Source: Adiantum capillus-veneris (taxonomy: Eukaryota; Streptophyta; Polypodiopsida; Polypodiales; Pteridaceae). Taken from it: DNA of 62,000 bases. This document shows, piece by piece, positions 58,501 through 62,000 of the stretch. Each line of letters begins with the position of its first letter. Position 1 is the first letter of the stretch. The translations under genes were made by a program, and so were the position numbers. The stretch is from the NCBI GenBank assembly GCA_014529385.2, contig CM043952.1:154209557-154271556 (forward strand), written 5' to 3'. Below the pieces are notes generated by a model that made no database searches, was not told where the DNA came from, and worked only from the letters and a program-made list of their open reading frames with translations.

Positions 58501-61207
58501 CTGAAATAAGTAAGCAAAAGCAAATTTTCGCTGATATTAGCAAGCAAGGTAACTTAGCCCATATAGCTATTAATTTAAGCCATAAGGATTTAATTTTGAA
58601 AAGAGAGCGCTGACTTCAGCCCATAGAGCTGCTGGTTTAAGCCATAAAGATTGAGTTCCAAAAAGTATAATAAGTTTTAGTCAGAGAGGAAAATGCAACA
58701 AGGCTGTTTGAGTATATTAATTAATGCACTATTCATTTAAAAGTTAACAAGGGAATCACAAGAAAGGCAGCCCCTACATGAGCAGCACCAATTTACTTAG
58801 CACACCTTGAGACTTGCACTTTTTGTTTGAATACAAGGACCACATATTAAAGACAGATAAAGTACCATTCATGATACCTTGTTTCTCATATCATACACAT
58901 ACGCCTCTACAGCATTCTTCTTATCTTTTGTTTCTTCCATAACCCGGTCCTGCAAAGCCATTTCATACTCTTTCTCGATTGCCTTTTGCAAGTCACCTTG
59001 CGAGATTCCTCCCACAACATTCTCGCTTACAGGAATGTCTTTTCTCTTGCTCTTCTTCTTCTTTGCAGCATCCTTCTGCAAGGATGCACAACGTTAATAA
59101 ACTAATCAAGAGTACAAACCACCAAAATCTCGTCATGCAAACCTTCGGCGGATCGACATCCATTTCGGTTGACTTCTGTTCAGTAGAAGGCTCATTATTA
59201 GCCTCAACAGATGTATTTACATCACCACCATCACCCATCCCATCAGCAATAGGTCCTTTATCAGTCTCCATTGCAGATTCAACATCTTTCGATGCAGTGA
59301 CTGGAACATCTGTTTCCTCCTCTTCAATCATCTGAGTATCACATGCAAGTTTGTTAGCCCTGGAGACCAAGCCAGCTTAAAAGTAGTAGCATGTATAACA
59401 AACTCACAGTTGCCAATTCCACTGACACAATCCCATGTAGGTTTAAACGAATTTTAACTTTGATCTTCGCTTTTTCTGCAGTAGAGGGCTGGAATGGGCC
59501 AATCTGCATGATATTCAGTTGTTTAAATGAGCAACCAATAATATAGCAAAAGACAACACAGAATTGCAGCTTCTTCCATACACAATGGCAAACTTTCAGA
59601 CAAGACTAGTTCTAGCCACGATCTTACACGTGACTCGATTAGTAGCCTGAGTTATTTGACAAAGTTCATCATGTGAGATGAAGCGGCCTATCGTTGTCCA
59701 AGAACAATACCAAAGGTGCATACCGTAAAAGTGTTTAGTTTCTGAGAAGTTCCCGGAGGTAGATCATGCATATCTGTATAGAGAACATCTATCGTGAAGG
59801 TGTTTGCTCTATAAAAAGTCAGCATCTTTGTACTGGGAACAGAATTGCCTTTTGGAAAGACCACACTAGAAGATTGAGTTTCTGTAGTTGCTCCCTCCTC
59901 TGACTCTGGTGCAGAACCCTTCCATGCTAATGAGATAGAGAATGGAAAAGCATCTTGGACCTGTGTGAACCAAAACAGGTGTTAAAAAGTACAAACAAAA
60001 TAGCACGGTACCAATACCAAATAGTAGCTATGGCTACCTCAAATTCTCGGACCCTAAAAGTTGGGCTCAACATGGCACATTGCAATGTACAGCCACGAGC
60101 AATGCATTCACTAGCATTCATAGTCCTGCTCGGTTCTTTTTTGAACACAGCTGTGAGAATTTTGAGAATTGCAGGAACCCGCGAGCCAGACCCAACCACC
60201 TCAACGGAATAAATCTTGTCGGTCAGAATGTTAGCCTCAGACAAAGCTCTCTGACAGAGCTGCATTACCCGGTCAAAAATAGGTTGTGCAAGCTTCTCAA
60301 GATCCTCCCGTTTCATATGGCCTCTCACATCCTTTTCATCCATCAAACACTCAATGTTTAGTGGAGCCTCCGGGTTAGCACTTAGCACCTTTTTAAGCTT
60401 CTCACAAGCTGCTCGGAGACGCTGACATGCCCTGTGATTGGACTTCACATCCATTCTATAATCTTCCTTGAATTTCCCACAAAAATACTCAAAGAGGATC
60501 TCATCGAAATCTCTGCCCCCCAGTGACCTGTCAAAAGCATGCGCCAAAACCTTCAACTGACCCTTCTTGAAGGCAACTACACAAACCTGCATGGATGCAT
60601 GCCCTACATCCACAAATACTACATTGATTGGATCATTTTCTGGCAAGTCTGTCTTGTAAATACCATATGCAAGGGCAGTCGCTGTGGTTTCATGCATCAG
60701 TCTAAGAGGATGGAGGCCAGCAACAGCAGCAGCATTCAAAACAGCCCGTCGCTGGATCTCGCTAAAGAAGATCGGTATGCCAATTACACAATCCGAAACG
60801 TGAGTTTGCAAGTTCTTCTCAGCAATGCTCTTCAAATTGGAAAGAATCATGCCAAGAACTTGAGTAGGGGTAAAGCATCTGTTTTCACCAAGGTACTGAA
60901 CGTGAACAAGGGGGTGACCTTCTGGTGCCTCCGTAACATGAAAGGGGAGAAGACTCATATCTTGCTGCACATCAGGATCCTGGAAGTGGCGGCCGATCAG
61001 TCGCTTGATCTGGGCAATTGTGTTCTTGGGATTCATGGTGATCGATGCCGATGCTGCTGTCCCAATGAAGCGCTGTTTCTCATTAAAGGCGACAAGGGCA
61101 GGAGTCTCCCGCTTGGACTCGTCGTTGAGAACCACATCGATGCCACGTTGCCGAGCCACAGCCACAATGCAATTGTCATTGCCAACATCAAGCCCAACCA
61201 CGCTCAT
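16389..61207 (-). CDS. Hsp110-family chaperone gene (HSP70-14/15-like), eight of probably nine coding exons
   Basis: Hsp110 proteins are cytosolic or nuclear Hsp70 relatives that act as nucleotide exchange factors and holdases for Hsp70. The visible exons encode about 772 residues against roughly 830 in plant relatives; the C-terminal tail is missing. The N-terminal ATPase domain (about residues 1-385) shows phosphate-1 (VGLDVGND), phosphate-2 (VFVDVGHAS), GGRDFDE and adenosine ([11 protein letters not shown]) motifs. A beta-sandwich domain, an acidic Lys-rich linker and the helical C-terminal domain ([26 protein letters not shown]) follow. Introns 1 to 7 are phase 0 and exons join without gaps in conserved sequence. 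Lengths are 77, 220, 76, 67, 41,864, 115 and 82 bases; intron 8 is phase 2 and open-ended. I see no stop or frameshift in any exon, so the gene looks functional. The start at 61207 gives the MSVVG opening usual in this family. Confidence 0.93.
16602..16751 (-). CDS. Hsp110 exon 7, ending in a probable GC donor
   Basis: The 50 codons ([14 protein letters not shown] to HIDAADKEK) match the family. The acceptor is ATCCACAG| at 16752. The protein must leave this exon after DKEK, where the sequence reads AAG|GCAAGG. That is a GC donor with a good match to the GC-AG consensus. No GT site nearby would preserve the frame and the conserved protein. Confidence 0.92.
16867..17013 (-). CDS. Hsp110 exon 6: helical C-terminal domain
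   Basis: The 49 codons ([16 protein letters not shown] to VAKLAELKK) contain the family hallmark [16 protein letters not shown]. The acceptor is CAACAG|CTG and the donor is AAG|GTCATT at 16867/16866. The exon is intact and continues exon 5 in phase 0 across the long intron. Confidence 0.95.
17685..17706. repeat. (TG)n microsatellite
   Basis: A pure TG run of 22 bases within intron 5. Confidence 0.95.
17748..18008. repeat. Three-copy tandem repeat in intron 5
   Basis: The core AGTCCTTATTGTTCTATG starts at 17784, 17851 and 17942. Copies one and three also share an upstream segment (ACTCCAAACACAATAGTG). The array ends in a short TA run. No coding frame is supported here or in the remaining intron sequence from 17014 to 17747. 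Confidence 0.9.
18078..18445 (+). pseudogene. Gypsy element G: integrase C-terminal and chromodomain-like relic
   Basis: The frame reads [19 protein letters not shown], then [18 protein letters not shown] and [16 protein letters not shown], the post-core integrase segment and the start of a chromodomain-like end. A TGG to TAG-type stop follows at 18359. No LTR or upstream pol is present. Confidence 0.8.
18446..19053. other. Intron sequence, no feature recognised
   Basis: A/T-rich sequence with a GA-rich stretch near 18990-19030. It is the left flank of the copia insertion; its last five bases (CCAAC) are the target duplication. Confidence 0.5.
19054..19245 (-). mobile_element. 3' LTR of copia element H
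   Basis: On the minus strand it starts TGTTGGGGTATAAAG. The purine-rich segment GTGGGAGGT (complement of 19246-19254) precedes it as the polypurine tract. Confidence 0.92.
19335..20920 (-). pseudogene. Copia H reverse transcriptase and RNase H
   Basis: RT (about 20920-19803) shows [24 protein letters not shown] and the catalytic [11 protein letters not shown] (YVDD at 20294-20283). RNase H (19760-19335) shows [14 protein letters not shown] and [12 protein letters not shown]. Breaks are a TAG near 19803 and a frameshift near 20620-20700. The RT N-terminus is cut by the LTR at 20921. Confidence 0.92.
20439..21575. repeat. Left copy of a 1.13 kb direct repeat (copia-LTR-copia)
   Basis: It contains 482 bases of copia RT, a complete gypsy-family LTR (20921-21488) and 87 bases of copia integrase tail. 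A nearly identical copy lies at 26401-27532, differing by a few substitutions and a T-run length change. The two copies flank gypsy body E. Confidence 0.95.
20921..21488 (+). mobile_element. Gypsy-family LTR, left copy
   Basis: It starts TGTCACAAAGTGATGACG, ends GTTTGTTACA and carries GAAATACCGAAAGGGG at 21331. The flanking bases GATGG / AATGG look like a slightly changed target duplication in copia. No PBS follows; copia sequence does. Confidence 0.92.
21576..23384 (+). pseudogene. Gypsy element E gag and protease remnants
   Basis: The body begins abruptly inside gag ([17 protein letters not shown]-like frame), runs through the Ser/Asp-rich block, the capsid segment ([16 protein letters not shown], about 22470-22520), a zinc knuckle with frame changes near 22740 and a degraded protease region. 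Several frameshifts and small deletions are visible. The gag N-terminus, leader and PBS are absent. Confidence 0.85.
23385..26154 (+). pseudogene. Gypsy element E pol: RT, RNase H, integrase, chromodomain-like end
   Basis: RT (23385-24329) keeps [12 protein letters not shown] (FFDD at 23892-23903). One frameshift near 24270 and one TAG at 24562 (CAG in related copies) separate it from a long open frame to 26154 carrying the end of RNase H, the integrase zinc finger, the DDE core and a C-terminal chromodomain-like segment ([18 protein letters not shown]). The zinc finger has Gly where the related copies have the first Cys of CxxC (RSGLVCQK). It is the best preserved gypsy pol in the window. 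Confidence 0.92.
26155..26400 (+). other. Gypsy element E 3' untranslated stub
   Basis: It parallels the sequence after the element D integrase but stops at 26400, about 330 bases before a polypurine tract would be expected. Copia sequence starts at 26401. Confidence 0.75.
26401..27532. repeat. Right copy of the 1.13 kb direct repeat
   Basis: It has the same composition as 20439-21575: copia RT, gypsy-family LTR (26883-27445) and copia integrase tail. Here the copia integrase continues naturally on the right side. Confidence 0.95.
26883..27445 (+). mobile_element. Gypsy-family LTR, right copy
   Basis: Nearly identical to 20921-21488, with GAAATACCGAAAGGGG at 27288. It is flanked by GATGG and AATGG and embedded in copia element H. 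Confidence 0.92.
27446..28510 (-). pseudogene. Copia H GAG-pre-integrase and integrase core
   Basis: The open frame 28338-27418 encodes the integrase core ([48 protein letters not shown]) and a variable tail ([16 protein letters not shown]) cut by the LTR at 27445. Upstream the pre-integrase segment ([14 protein letters not shown]) is separated by a stop near 28378. Confidence 0.92.
28522..29010 (-). pseudogene. Copia H protease
   Basis: The frame shows the aspartic protease motif [11 protein letters not shown] (DSGA at 28887-28876) and [14 protein letters not shown]. It is separated from gag by an in-frame stop near 29020 and ends with a stop near 28522. Confidence 0.9.
29020..29841 (-). 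CDS. Copia H gag, open reading frame
   Basis: The 273-codon frame starts [19 protein letters not shown], contains a copia-type gag domain ([36 protein letters not shown]) and ends with a CCHC zinc knuckle ([14 protein letters not shown], 29140-29099). It would coat and package element RNA. The frame is intact, but the downstream genes are broken. Confidence 0.88.
   Translation of the reverse strand: MAGSQDIALYNIKKLDGTNFPLWKKQIWHVLVQKKQIKPMKLKGIKPEDMDEDEWSEMDELTLSTIMLTLAESVYFNVADEMSAYLAWLKLSNLYEKQSAASQVYWLKKLVDLKMKEGTPMSNHLKEFNTIYSQLSAQGVKFDEPVRAMFLLITLPESWDTFRTALSNSAPPDGLNIAGVEGSLLTEETNRKTMDKGKGTALVVRERTKEKYKGEKRNQSRSKFRSAKGKSDIECYHCGKKGHMKRDCREWKAEKDKEKAEDHGEKNKSSVKM
29842..30911 (-). other. 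Copia H 5' leader
   Basis: A long untranslated leader between PBS and gag. No convincing coding frame is seen; short ORFs here look accidental. Confidence 0.6.
30912..30923 (-). other. Primer binding site of copia H
   Basis: The complement reads TGGTATCAGAGC, two bases after the 5' LTR, matching initiator tRNA-Met. Confidence 0.92.
30926..31117 (-). mobile_element. 5' LTR of copia element H
   Basis: 192 bases, starting TGTTGGGG on the minus strand. It differs at about eight positions from the 3' LTR and is followed by target duplication CCAAC at 31118-31122. Confidence 0.92.
31118..31887. other. Intron sequence rich in GGTACT-like short repeats
   Basis: The motif GGTACT and variants recur many times between about 31240 and 31560, giving a diffuse repeat. 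No gene or element edge is supported. Confidence 0.5.
31888..33169 (+). mobile_element. 5' LTR of the non-autonomous element
   Basis: It starts TGTCAAGTGACACATCC and ends GCGCAAACA. A TATA-like CATATAAGC near 32211 precedes a 75-codon ORF (32238-32465). A motif close to AGCGTTTTTGCA recurs about ten times between 32300 and 32800. Confidence 0.88.
32238..32465 (+). other. 75-codon ORF inside the 5' LTR
   Basis: It starts [11 protein letters not shown] about 27 bases after the TATA-like sequence and ends at a TAG. The 3' LTR has the same length ORF at 35636-35863 with about nine amino-acid changes and no indel. The product resembles nothing I recognise. Because the motif AGCGTTTT recurs in it, the conserved frame may be a side effect of conserved RNA sequence. 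Confidence 0.35.
33174..33185 (+). other. Primer binding site of the non-autonomous element
   Basis: TGGTATCAGAGC, four bases after the LTR end, the initiator tRNA-Met site. Confidence 0.9.
33186..33639 (+). other. Leader of the non-autonomous element
   Basis: Untranslated region with a short repeated segment (AACCCAAGTTCCTC and AAGAACCCAAGA variants, about 33530-33625) just before the ORF. No gene seen. Confidence 0.6.
33640..35271 (+). CDS. 543-codon ORF of unknown function with His/Asp repeats
   Basis: The frame is uninterrupted, unlike most element ORFs here. Residues about 50-145 form a charged, probably coiled-coil segment ([20 protein letters not shown]). Residues about 150-235 hold a repeat with HDDL or HDEL cores spaced about 9-14 residues apart ([20 protein letters not shown]), whose His/Asp density could bind metal. 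The C-terminal part (about 290-543) is rich in His, Cys and aromatic residues and matches nothing I know. By position it replaces gag-pol, so a gag-like packaging role is possible; that is inference. It ends just before the polypurine tract. Confidence 0.75.
   Translation: MIITRSGMDTSLGGHEHERGEEEFSPPGGFSDPPPFPSTTRIALTPMETFDKRMMDKELEDKARDAERKAEIEREHKERIAAIECQYQERMATIARTSEQARLEAKARQAKYDRETKARMREMLRLFSQMQAQIQQDREKETLTVSSSPKHDTQDLHDDDKHDDLIDIDQHDHLDNKDKHDDLNDIAKHDDLDANDKHDDLHDQDVISHEHDDLHDQDVISHKHDELHEDDVIIHKDDVLVDSFSSEANLVVDSINHEEPILAFESRSKEPPQDDAIPQEEAILALEPRSKEPSQEVLCVRMIATHALFECFIRDRFLYFSQHLYVIPFRRHDILYVEHVSLMDEHECMRIFREKLKSMYVKKSHCMSLPWHDTVSERAHESMSTKRGHFHCDLPKLIALDHKRKIRSHCLHMFDERFGTPSLCSSILHAQSLKKTRFFPLTLHGMSMFMVLCWKWFQEFSASDILEEERSMTKDEVEASKEPQKTLCHFRHGPKKQALQTFMKFKYRTTHTTKWAGEESLPGFRMLLAISLDAIQFGTSTSL
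35271..35282 (+). other. Polypurine tract of the non-autonomous element
   Basis: AAAAGGAGGGGA directly before the 3' LTR, overlapping the end of the ORF. Confidence 0.85.
35283..36565 (+). mobile_element. 3' LTR of the non-autonomous element
   Basis: It starts with the perfect palindrome TGTCACGTGACA (a G-box core CACGTG) and ends GCGCAAACA. It carries the same motif array and 75-codon ORF (35636-35863) as the 5' copy. Confidence 0.88.
36566..39447 (+). mobile_element. hAT transposon, plus strand (edges approximate)
   Basis: The transposase remnant (36764-38887) is followed by noncoding sequence ending near CCGTTCCAG (about 39447), which resembles the end of the second hAT at 41.8 kb. No clean inverted-repeat pair or 8-base duplication could be confirmed by eye. 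From 39448 to 39536 nothing is recognised. Confidence 0.65.
36764..38887 (+). pseudogene. hAT transposase (BED finger, DUF659, hAT dimerisation), plus copy
   Basis: Exon 1 (to 37239) has a damaged BED zinc finger ([14 protein letters not shown]; later His lost). An 88-base GT-AG intron (37240-37327) follows, then DUF659 ([46 protein letters not shown]) and the hAT C-terminal domain ([20 protein letters not shown]). One extra G near 37490 breaks the DGWSDT motif, and further frame changes lie near 37850 and 38080. The final part (38099-38887) is open. Confidence 0.88.
38888..39536. other. hAT 3' noncoding region and flank
   Basis: No coding frame. It ends at TGTCTCACAAAG, where the LTR of element C starts. 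Confidence 0.5.
39537..40518 (+). mobile_element. 5' LTR of gypsy element C
   Basis: It starts TGTCTCACAAAGTGATGACG and ends GTCTGTTACA. It has many AAACCCTAA-like units near 39585-39700, a GA tract at 39871-39892 and the conserved motif (GAAATACCAAAAGGGG) at 40052. About 305 bases of LINE sequence interrupt it near 40187-40492. Confidence 0.9.
40187..40492 (-). pseudogene. LINE reverse transcriptase fragment in the element C LTR
   Basis: On the minus strand the frame opens [11 protein letters not shown], the RT motif A region of plant LINEs, and continues with a frameshift through a region matching the SVRQG-type motif. It lies between GATTCTTA and CTTGGAGTG, which are adjacent in related LTRs. 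The fragment is about 305 bases and has no poly(A). Confidence 0.8.
40520..40531 (+). other. Primer binding site of gypsy element C
   Basis: TGGTATCAGAGC, one base after the LTR, initiator tRNA-Met type. Confidence 0.92.
40532..41829 (+). pseudogene. Element C gag, N-terminal and capsid part
   Basis: Gag reads [14 protein letters not shown], then after a frameshift near 40787 a Lys-rich and Ser/Asp-rich stretch (40787-41377) followed by capsid remnants with further frame changes. It is cut by the hAT at 41830. Compared with element E about 60 bases around the cut are missing. Confidence 0.85.
41830..44964 (-). mobile_element. hAT transposon, minus strand, inserted in element C gag
   Basis: Left edge CAGGAACGGGG (41830, repeated in tandem) and right edge complement CAGGGGACGGGG (44964) form an imperfect terminal inverted repeat. 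The 8 bases outside (AGCGAGGT and TAACTATG) do not match, so the duplication is lost or the edges are off. It contains one transposase gene and a 21-base C run near 44742. Confidence 0.78.
42220..44416 (-). pseudogene. hAT transposase (BED finger, DUF659, hAT dimerisation), minus copy
   Basis: Exon 1 (44416-43884) carries a BED-type finger ([30 protein letters not shown]). A 90-base GT-AG intron (43883-43794) sits at the same place as in the plus copy. Exon 2 has [45 protein letters not shown] and the C-terminal [19 protein letters not shown]. Breaks are a frameshift near 43500, a stop at about 43107 and frame changes near 43060 and 42860. It is a related but diverged sister of the plus copy. 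Confidence 0.9.
44973..46353 (+). pseudogene. Element C zinc knuckle, protease and RT N-terminal half
   Basis: The frame 44986-45549 has the CCHC knuckle [14 protein letters not shown] and an aspartic protease motif [13 protein letters not shown] (DRGA where element B has DPGA). The RT frame 45483-46244 has [13 protein letters not shown] and [14 protein letters not shown] frameshift near 46235 precedes VGTFFDD, whose last codon ends at 46353, where element B begins. Confidence 0.92.
46357..47822 (+). mobile_element. 5' LTR of gypsy element B
   Basis: It begins TCACAAAGTGTGACTAC (initial TG lost) and ends CCGGTTTCA. It contains GAAATACCGAAAGGGG at 47620, directly after an AATAAA-like sequence. 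Confidence 0.88.
47823..47838 (+). other. Primer binding site of element B, not tRNA-iMet
   Basis: TGGTTCCATCGACGGG follows the LTR with no gap. It does not fit initiator tRNA-Met. From general knowledge it is closest to the 3' end of tRNA-Glu, with two or three mismatches; this needs a tRNA search. Confidence 0.55.
47931..49474 (+). pseudogene. Element B gag
   Basis: It starts [19 protein letters not shown], with a long Gln/Pro/Met-rich N-terminal region, then a capsid-like domain ([48 protein letters not shown]) and a Lys-rich tail. In-frame stops interrupt it at 48368, 48824 and 49472; otherwise the frame is continuous. Confidence 0.9.
49475..50466 (+). pseudogene. Element B zinc knuckle, protease and RT start
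   Basis: The CCHC knuckle [14 protein letters not shown] (49484-49525) is followed by the protease motif [14 protein letters not shown] (about 49680-49720) and [16 protein letters not shown]. Stops lie near 49655, 49850 and 50313, and frame changes near 50012 and 50180. The RT start ([21 protein letters not shown]) runs to 50465, where about 40-50 bases are missing relative to related copies. Confidence 0.9.
50467..52959 (+). pseudogene. Element B RT, RNase H and integrase
   Basis: RT and RNase H are open from 50467 to about 51620, with FFDDMIVYS (FFDD near 50664-50675) and [19 protein letters not shown]. Two frameshifts (near 51620 and 51800) break the integrase zinc finger; the core and C-terminus are open from 51814 to 52959, with [24 protein letters not shown] and the chromodomain-like [18 protein letters not shown]. 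Six to eight repairs would be needed overall, so it is not active. Confidence 0.92.
52960..53090 (+). other. Element B 3' untranslated region and polypurine tract
   Basis: A short stretch with a repeated GACAATGAGCATGTA / GACTGTGAGCATGTA unit, ending in the purine tract AAGAGGGGGGTA (53079-53090) directly before TGTCACC. Confidence 0.85.
53091..54571 (+). mobile_element. 3' LTR of gypsy element B
   Basis: It starts TGTCACCAACATGTGACTAC, ends GGCTGGTTTCA and carries GAAATACCGAAAGGGG at 54369. Sequence of element C resumes directly after it. Confidence 0.92.
54572..55533 (+). pseudogene. Element C RT C-terminal half and RNase H
   Basis: It continues directly from the FFDD codons at 46353 (IIVFS, then a small deletion). 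It has [22 protein letters not shown], a partial internal duplication near 54710-54760, RNase H pieces with a CAG to TAG-type stop at about 55206, and [20 protein letters not shown] (55240-55300). It stops at about 55533 before the integrase zinc finger. Confidence 0.9.
55534..55925 (-). other. 5' leader fragment of a minus-strand family 3 element
   Basis: On the minus strand this follows the PBS and would be the leader of an element of the same family as the LTR at 3.2-5.1 kb. It contains a GA tract near 55615-55634. No gag is present; the element is cut where it meets element C. Confidence 0.55.
55926..55937 (-). other. Primer binding site of the minus-strand family 3 element
   Basis: The complement reads TGGTATTAGAGC, one base different from the initiator tRNA-Met site, one base after the LTR end. 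Confidence 0.8.
55939..57000 (-). mobile_element. 5' LTR (partial) of family 3, minus strand
   Basis: It matches the LTR at 3200-5131 in reverse: the GATGCGTCACTGGATGGG motif, the GGTTGCATCCAAGGA segment, a CCACTTAGTAAGTG-type palindrome, a G run (14 C at 56033-56046) and the GTTTGTGACA end. It lacks the 389-base duplication and the first 280 or so bases. Confidence 0.78.
57001..57325. other. Intron sequence, no feature recognised
   Basis: A/T-rich. It ends in a purine-rich stretch (AGAAGGCGGTA) that could be a polypurine tract for the following LTR-like segment. Confidence 0.45.
57326..58118 (+). mobile_element. LTR-like segment, another gypsy family
   Basis: It starts TGTGACGGATTTCAGGG and ends near GATTACA. 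It contains GAAATGCCGAAAGGGGC at 57943 followed by GTTTGGGGCC, the same arrangement as in the gypsy LTRs. No coding sequence or matching partner LTR is in the window, and no target duplication is evident. Confidence 0.5.
58119..58877. other. Intron sequence upstream of the exon 5 donor
   Basis: No gene is supported. A loosely repeated unit (TTTAAGCCATAAGGATT / TTTAAGCCATAAAGATT) occurs near 58574 and 58634. Confidence 0.5.
58878..59075 (-). CDS. Hsp110 exon 5: lysine-rich linker and start of helical domain
   Basis: The 66 codons start with a basic run ([12 protein letters not shown]) and end in the conserved [13 protein letters not shown]. The donor AAG|GTATCA at 58878/58877 opens the 41.9 kb intron. 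The protein continues at LYEKYHEY in exon 6, exactly where plant Hsp110 proteins continue. Confidence 0.94.
59143..59331 (-). CDS. Hsp110 exon 4: acidic linker
   Basis: The 63 codons form the low-complexity acidic loop typical of Hsp110, opening [12 protein letters not shown] and closing [10 protein letters not shown]. The acceptor is ACTCAG| at 59332 and the donor is AAG|GTTTGC at 59143/59142. The loop is poorly conserved in sequence across the family, but its position and charge match. Confidence 0.9.
59408..59503 (-). CDS. Hsp110 exon 3: beta domain strand segment
   Basis: The 32 codons ([13 protein letters not shown] to VSVELAT) include the conserved [14 protein letters not shown] stretch of the Hsp110 beta domain. 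The acceptor is ATGCAG| and the donor is ACT|GTGAGT. Both junctions are phase 0. Confidence 0.92.
59724..59960 (-). CDS. Hsp110 exon 2: start of substrate-binding beta domain
   Basis: The 79 codons begin [15 protein letters not shown], directly continuing exon 1, and end [10 protein letters not shown]. The acceptor is CACAG| at 59961 and the donor ACG|GTATGC is at 59724/59723. The frame is phase 0 on both sides. Sequence conservation at both joins supports the boundaries. Confidence 0.93.
60038..61207 (-). CDS. Hsp110 exon 1: nucleotide-binding domain
   Basis: This 390-codon exon carries the whole ATPase domain, from MSVVGLDVG to the TFRVREFE segment. The donor GAG|GTAGCC falls at 60038/60037. 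The reading frame stays open upstream to another ATG at 61348, giving a possible 47-residue extension, but that extension has no family counterpart and is better read as 5' UTR. Conserved nucleotide-binding motifs and the [14 protein letters not shown] segment are intact. Confidence 0.95.
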
Positions 61208-62000
61208 GATTGCTGTTATAACGTGAGAAGAGAGCAAAGGTGAGCTTTGATGCGGTGATGCAGGACTAAAGAGAAGACATGGAAAGAGTGTGTCAGTGCC
61301 GATGCAGAGACAGATACCTGAATGGGAAGCCAAGAATCCTACACCCAAAGACAGAGCTCAGTAGAGACCTGTCGCTTCCCTCCAGCCCGAAGGCGATGGC
61401 GATCTCCTGACAACGGAGTCCAAGGCGATGGCGATCTCCGGGAAAAGGGTCAAAGACTGCGATCAGGACCTCCTCCGGCGTAAAAAGCGGGAGAGTGGAT
61501 GCCTCTGCACTCCACCGACAGCTCTAGGGTTGTGGGTTTTCGAGCAGTTGGCTCATCGCACGGCACAAGTACATACACTAAAAACGACGTGTTCACCTCC
61601 TGCTCAAGAAAGAAATGCGCTCTCTTTTAATTTAAAACTCTTCGAAAAAACTAGAGTGCTTCGTTATCTGCGTTCGTATCGAATTAACATTAAGCAAAAT
61701 ATTGGAAACTATATATGCCATTTTAACACTTCTCAAATGAAAAAAAAAATCTTGAATTTTATGTTATTAATTTATGTCTAAGATATTTATTAAATGGGAG
61801 GAGAGACTTCAAAATGAAGAGGAGAGAGAGAGAGAGAGAGAGAGTTCATCAAAGGGTGTTTGATTTTTTTTTTTGAGAGAAAAAGAAGCATGGAGAGAGA
61901 TAATGGGATATCGATCGTAGTGCTTGAAAGGGGTACCTCGCAAAAAACCACAAGGAGAGTTAGAATTTTGTCAAGCTCATTGTTCGTGATCATACAAGAT
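61208..62000 (-). promoter_or_regulatory. Hsp110 5' UTR and promoter region
   Basis: This is the upstream region of the chaperone gene. No transposon coding sequence is visible here. A GA-repeat tract at about 61820-61844 could serve as a plant GAGA-type promoter element. I found no convincing perfect heat shock element (alternating GAA/TTC blocks). A possible 52-base intron (61317-61266, GTATCT to CTTTAG) would lie in the 5' UTR, but it is shorter than most plant introns. Confidence 0.5.

Larger units (their letters stand above)
17014..58877 (-). other. 41,864-base intron 5 of the Hsp110 gene
   Basis: The donor GTATCA lies at 58877 and the acceptor GCAACAG at 17014. The flanking exons join in phase 0 at a conserved position of the protein. 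The intron carries at least ten transposable elements or fragments in both orientations, including full-length copia and gypsy copies. Splicing across it is inferred from exon continuity and not shown by transcript data. Confidence 0.88.

Overview
The window is nuclear DNA of a plant with a large, repeat-rich genome. The evidence is a split Hsp110-type chaperone gene with plant-style introns, many chromodomain-bearing Ty3/gypsy elements, a Ty1/copia element, LINEs and DUF659-type hAT transposons. Introns of tens of kilobases packed with nested LTR elements are typical of ferns and gymnosperms; that placement is inference, and I cannot name the species.

The key to the layout is one host gene on the minus strand. 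Exons 1 to 5 of an Hsp110 (HSP70-14/15-like) gene lie at 61207-58878, and exons 6 to 8 lie at 17013-16389. The two blocks join at the conserved protein position and in the same phase, so the 41,864 bases between them (58877-17014) are read as a single intron. The last coding exon (roughly 50-60 residues, judging by family length) was not found, so a second intron of at least 16.4 kb continues past the left edge. Nearly everything else sits inside these two introns.

Intron 8 side (1-16388): a decayed minus-strand gypsy element (A), broken by a solo-type LTR of another family (3200-5131); a gypsy integrase tail with its LTR (7167-8120); and a LINE split by a structurally complete gypsy element D (8260-13671), with two LTRs, a PBS and a perfect CAAGA target duplication. 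Intron 5 side (17014-58877): short tandem repeats and a gypsy relic; a Ty1/copia element (19054-31117, duplication CCAAC) containing an odd arrangement in which an LTR-less gypsy body (E) is flanked by 1.13 kb direct repeats; a non-autonomous LTR element (31888-36565) with an intact 543-codon ORF of unknown function; a plus-strand hAT (about 36566-39447); gypsy element C (39537-55533), broken by a LINE fragment, a minus-strand hAT and the full-length gypsy element B (46357-54571); then a minus-strand LTR with PBS (55534-57000) and a further LTR-like segment.

Almost all element genes are broken by frameshifts, deletions and stops, many of which look like CAG to TAG changes. The strongest candidates for something undescribed are the non-autonomous element with its His/Asp-repeat protein, a short motif (GAAATACCGAAAGGGG) shared by eight LTRs of different gypsy families, and the duplicated copia-LTR-copia segment around element E. 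All sequence comparisons were made by eye within the window; no database search or alignment was run.
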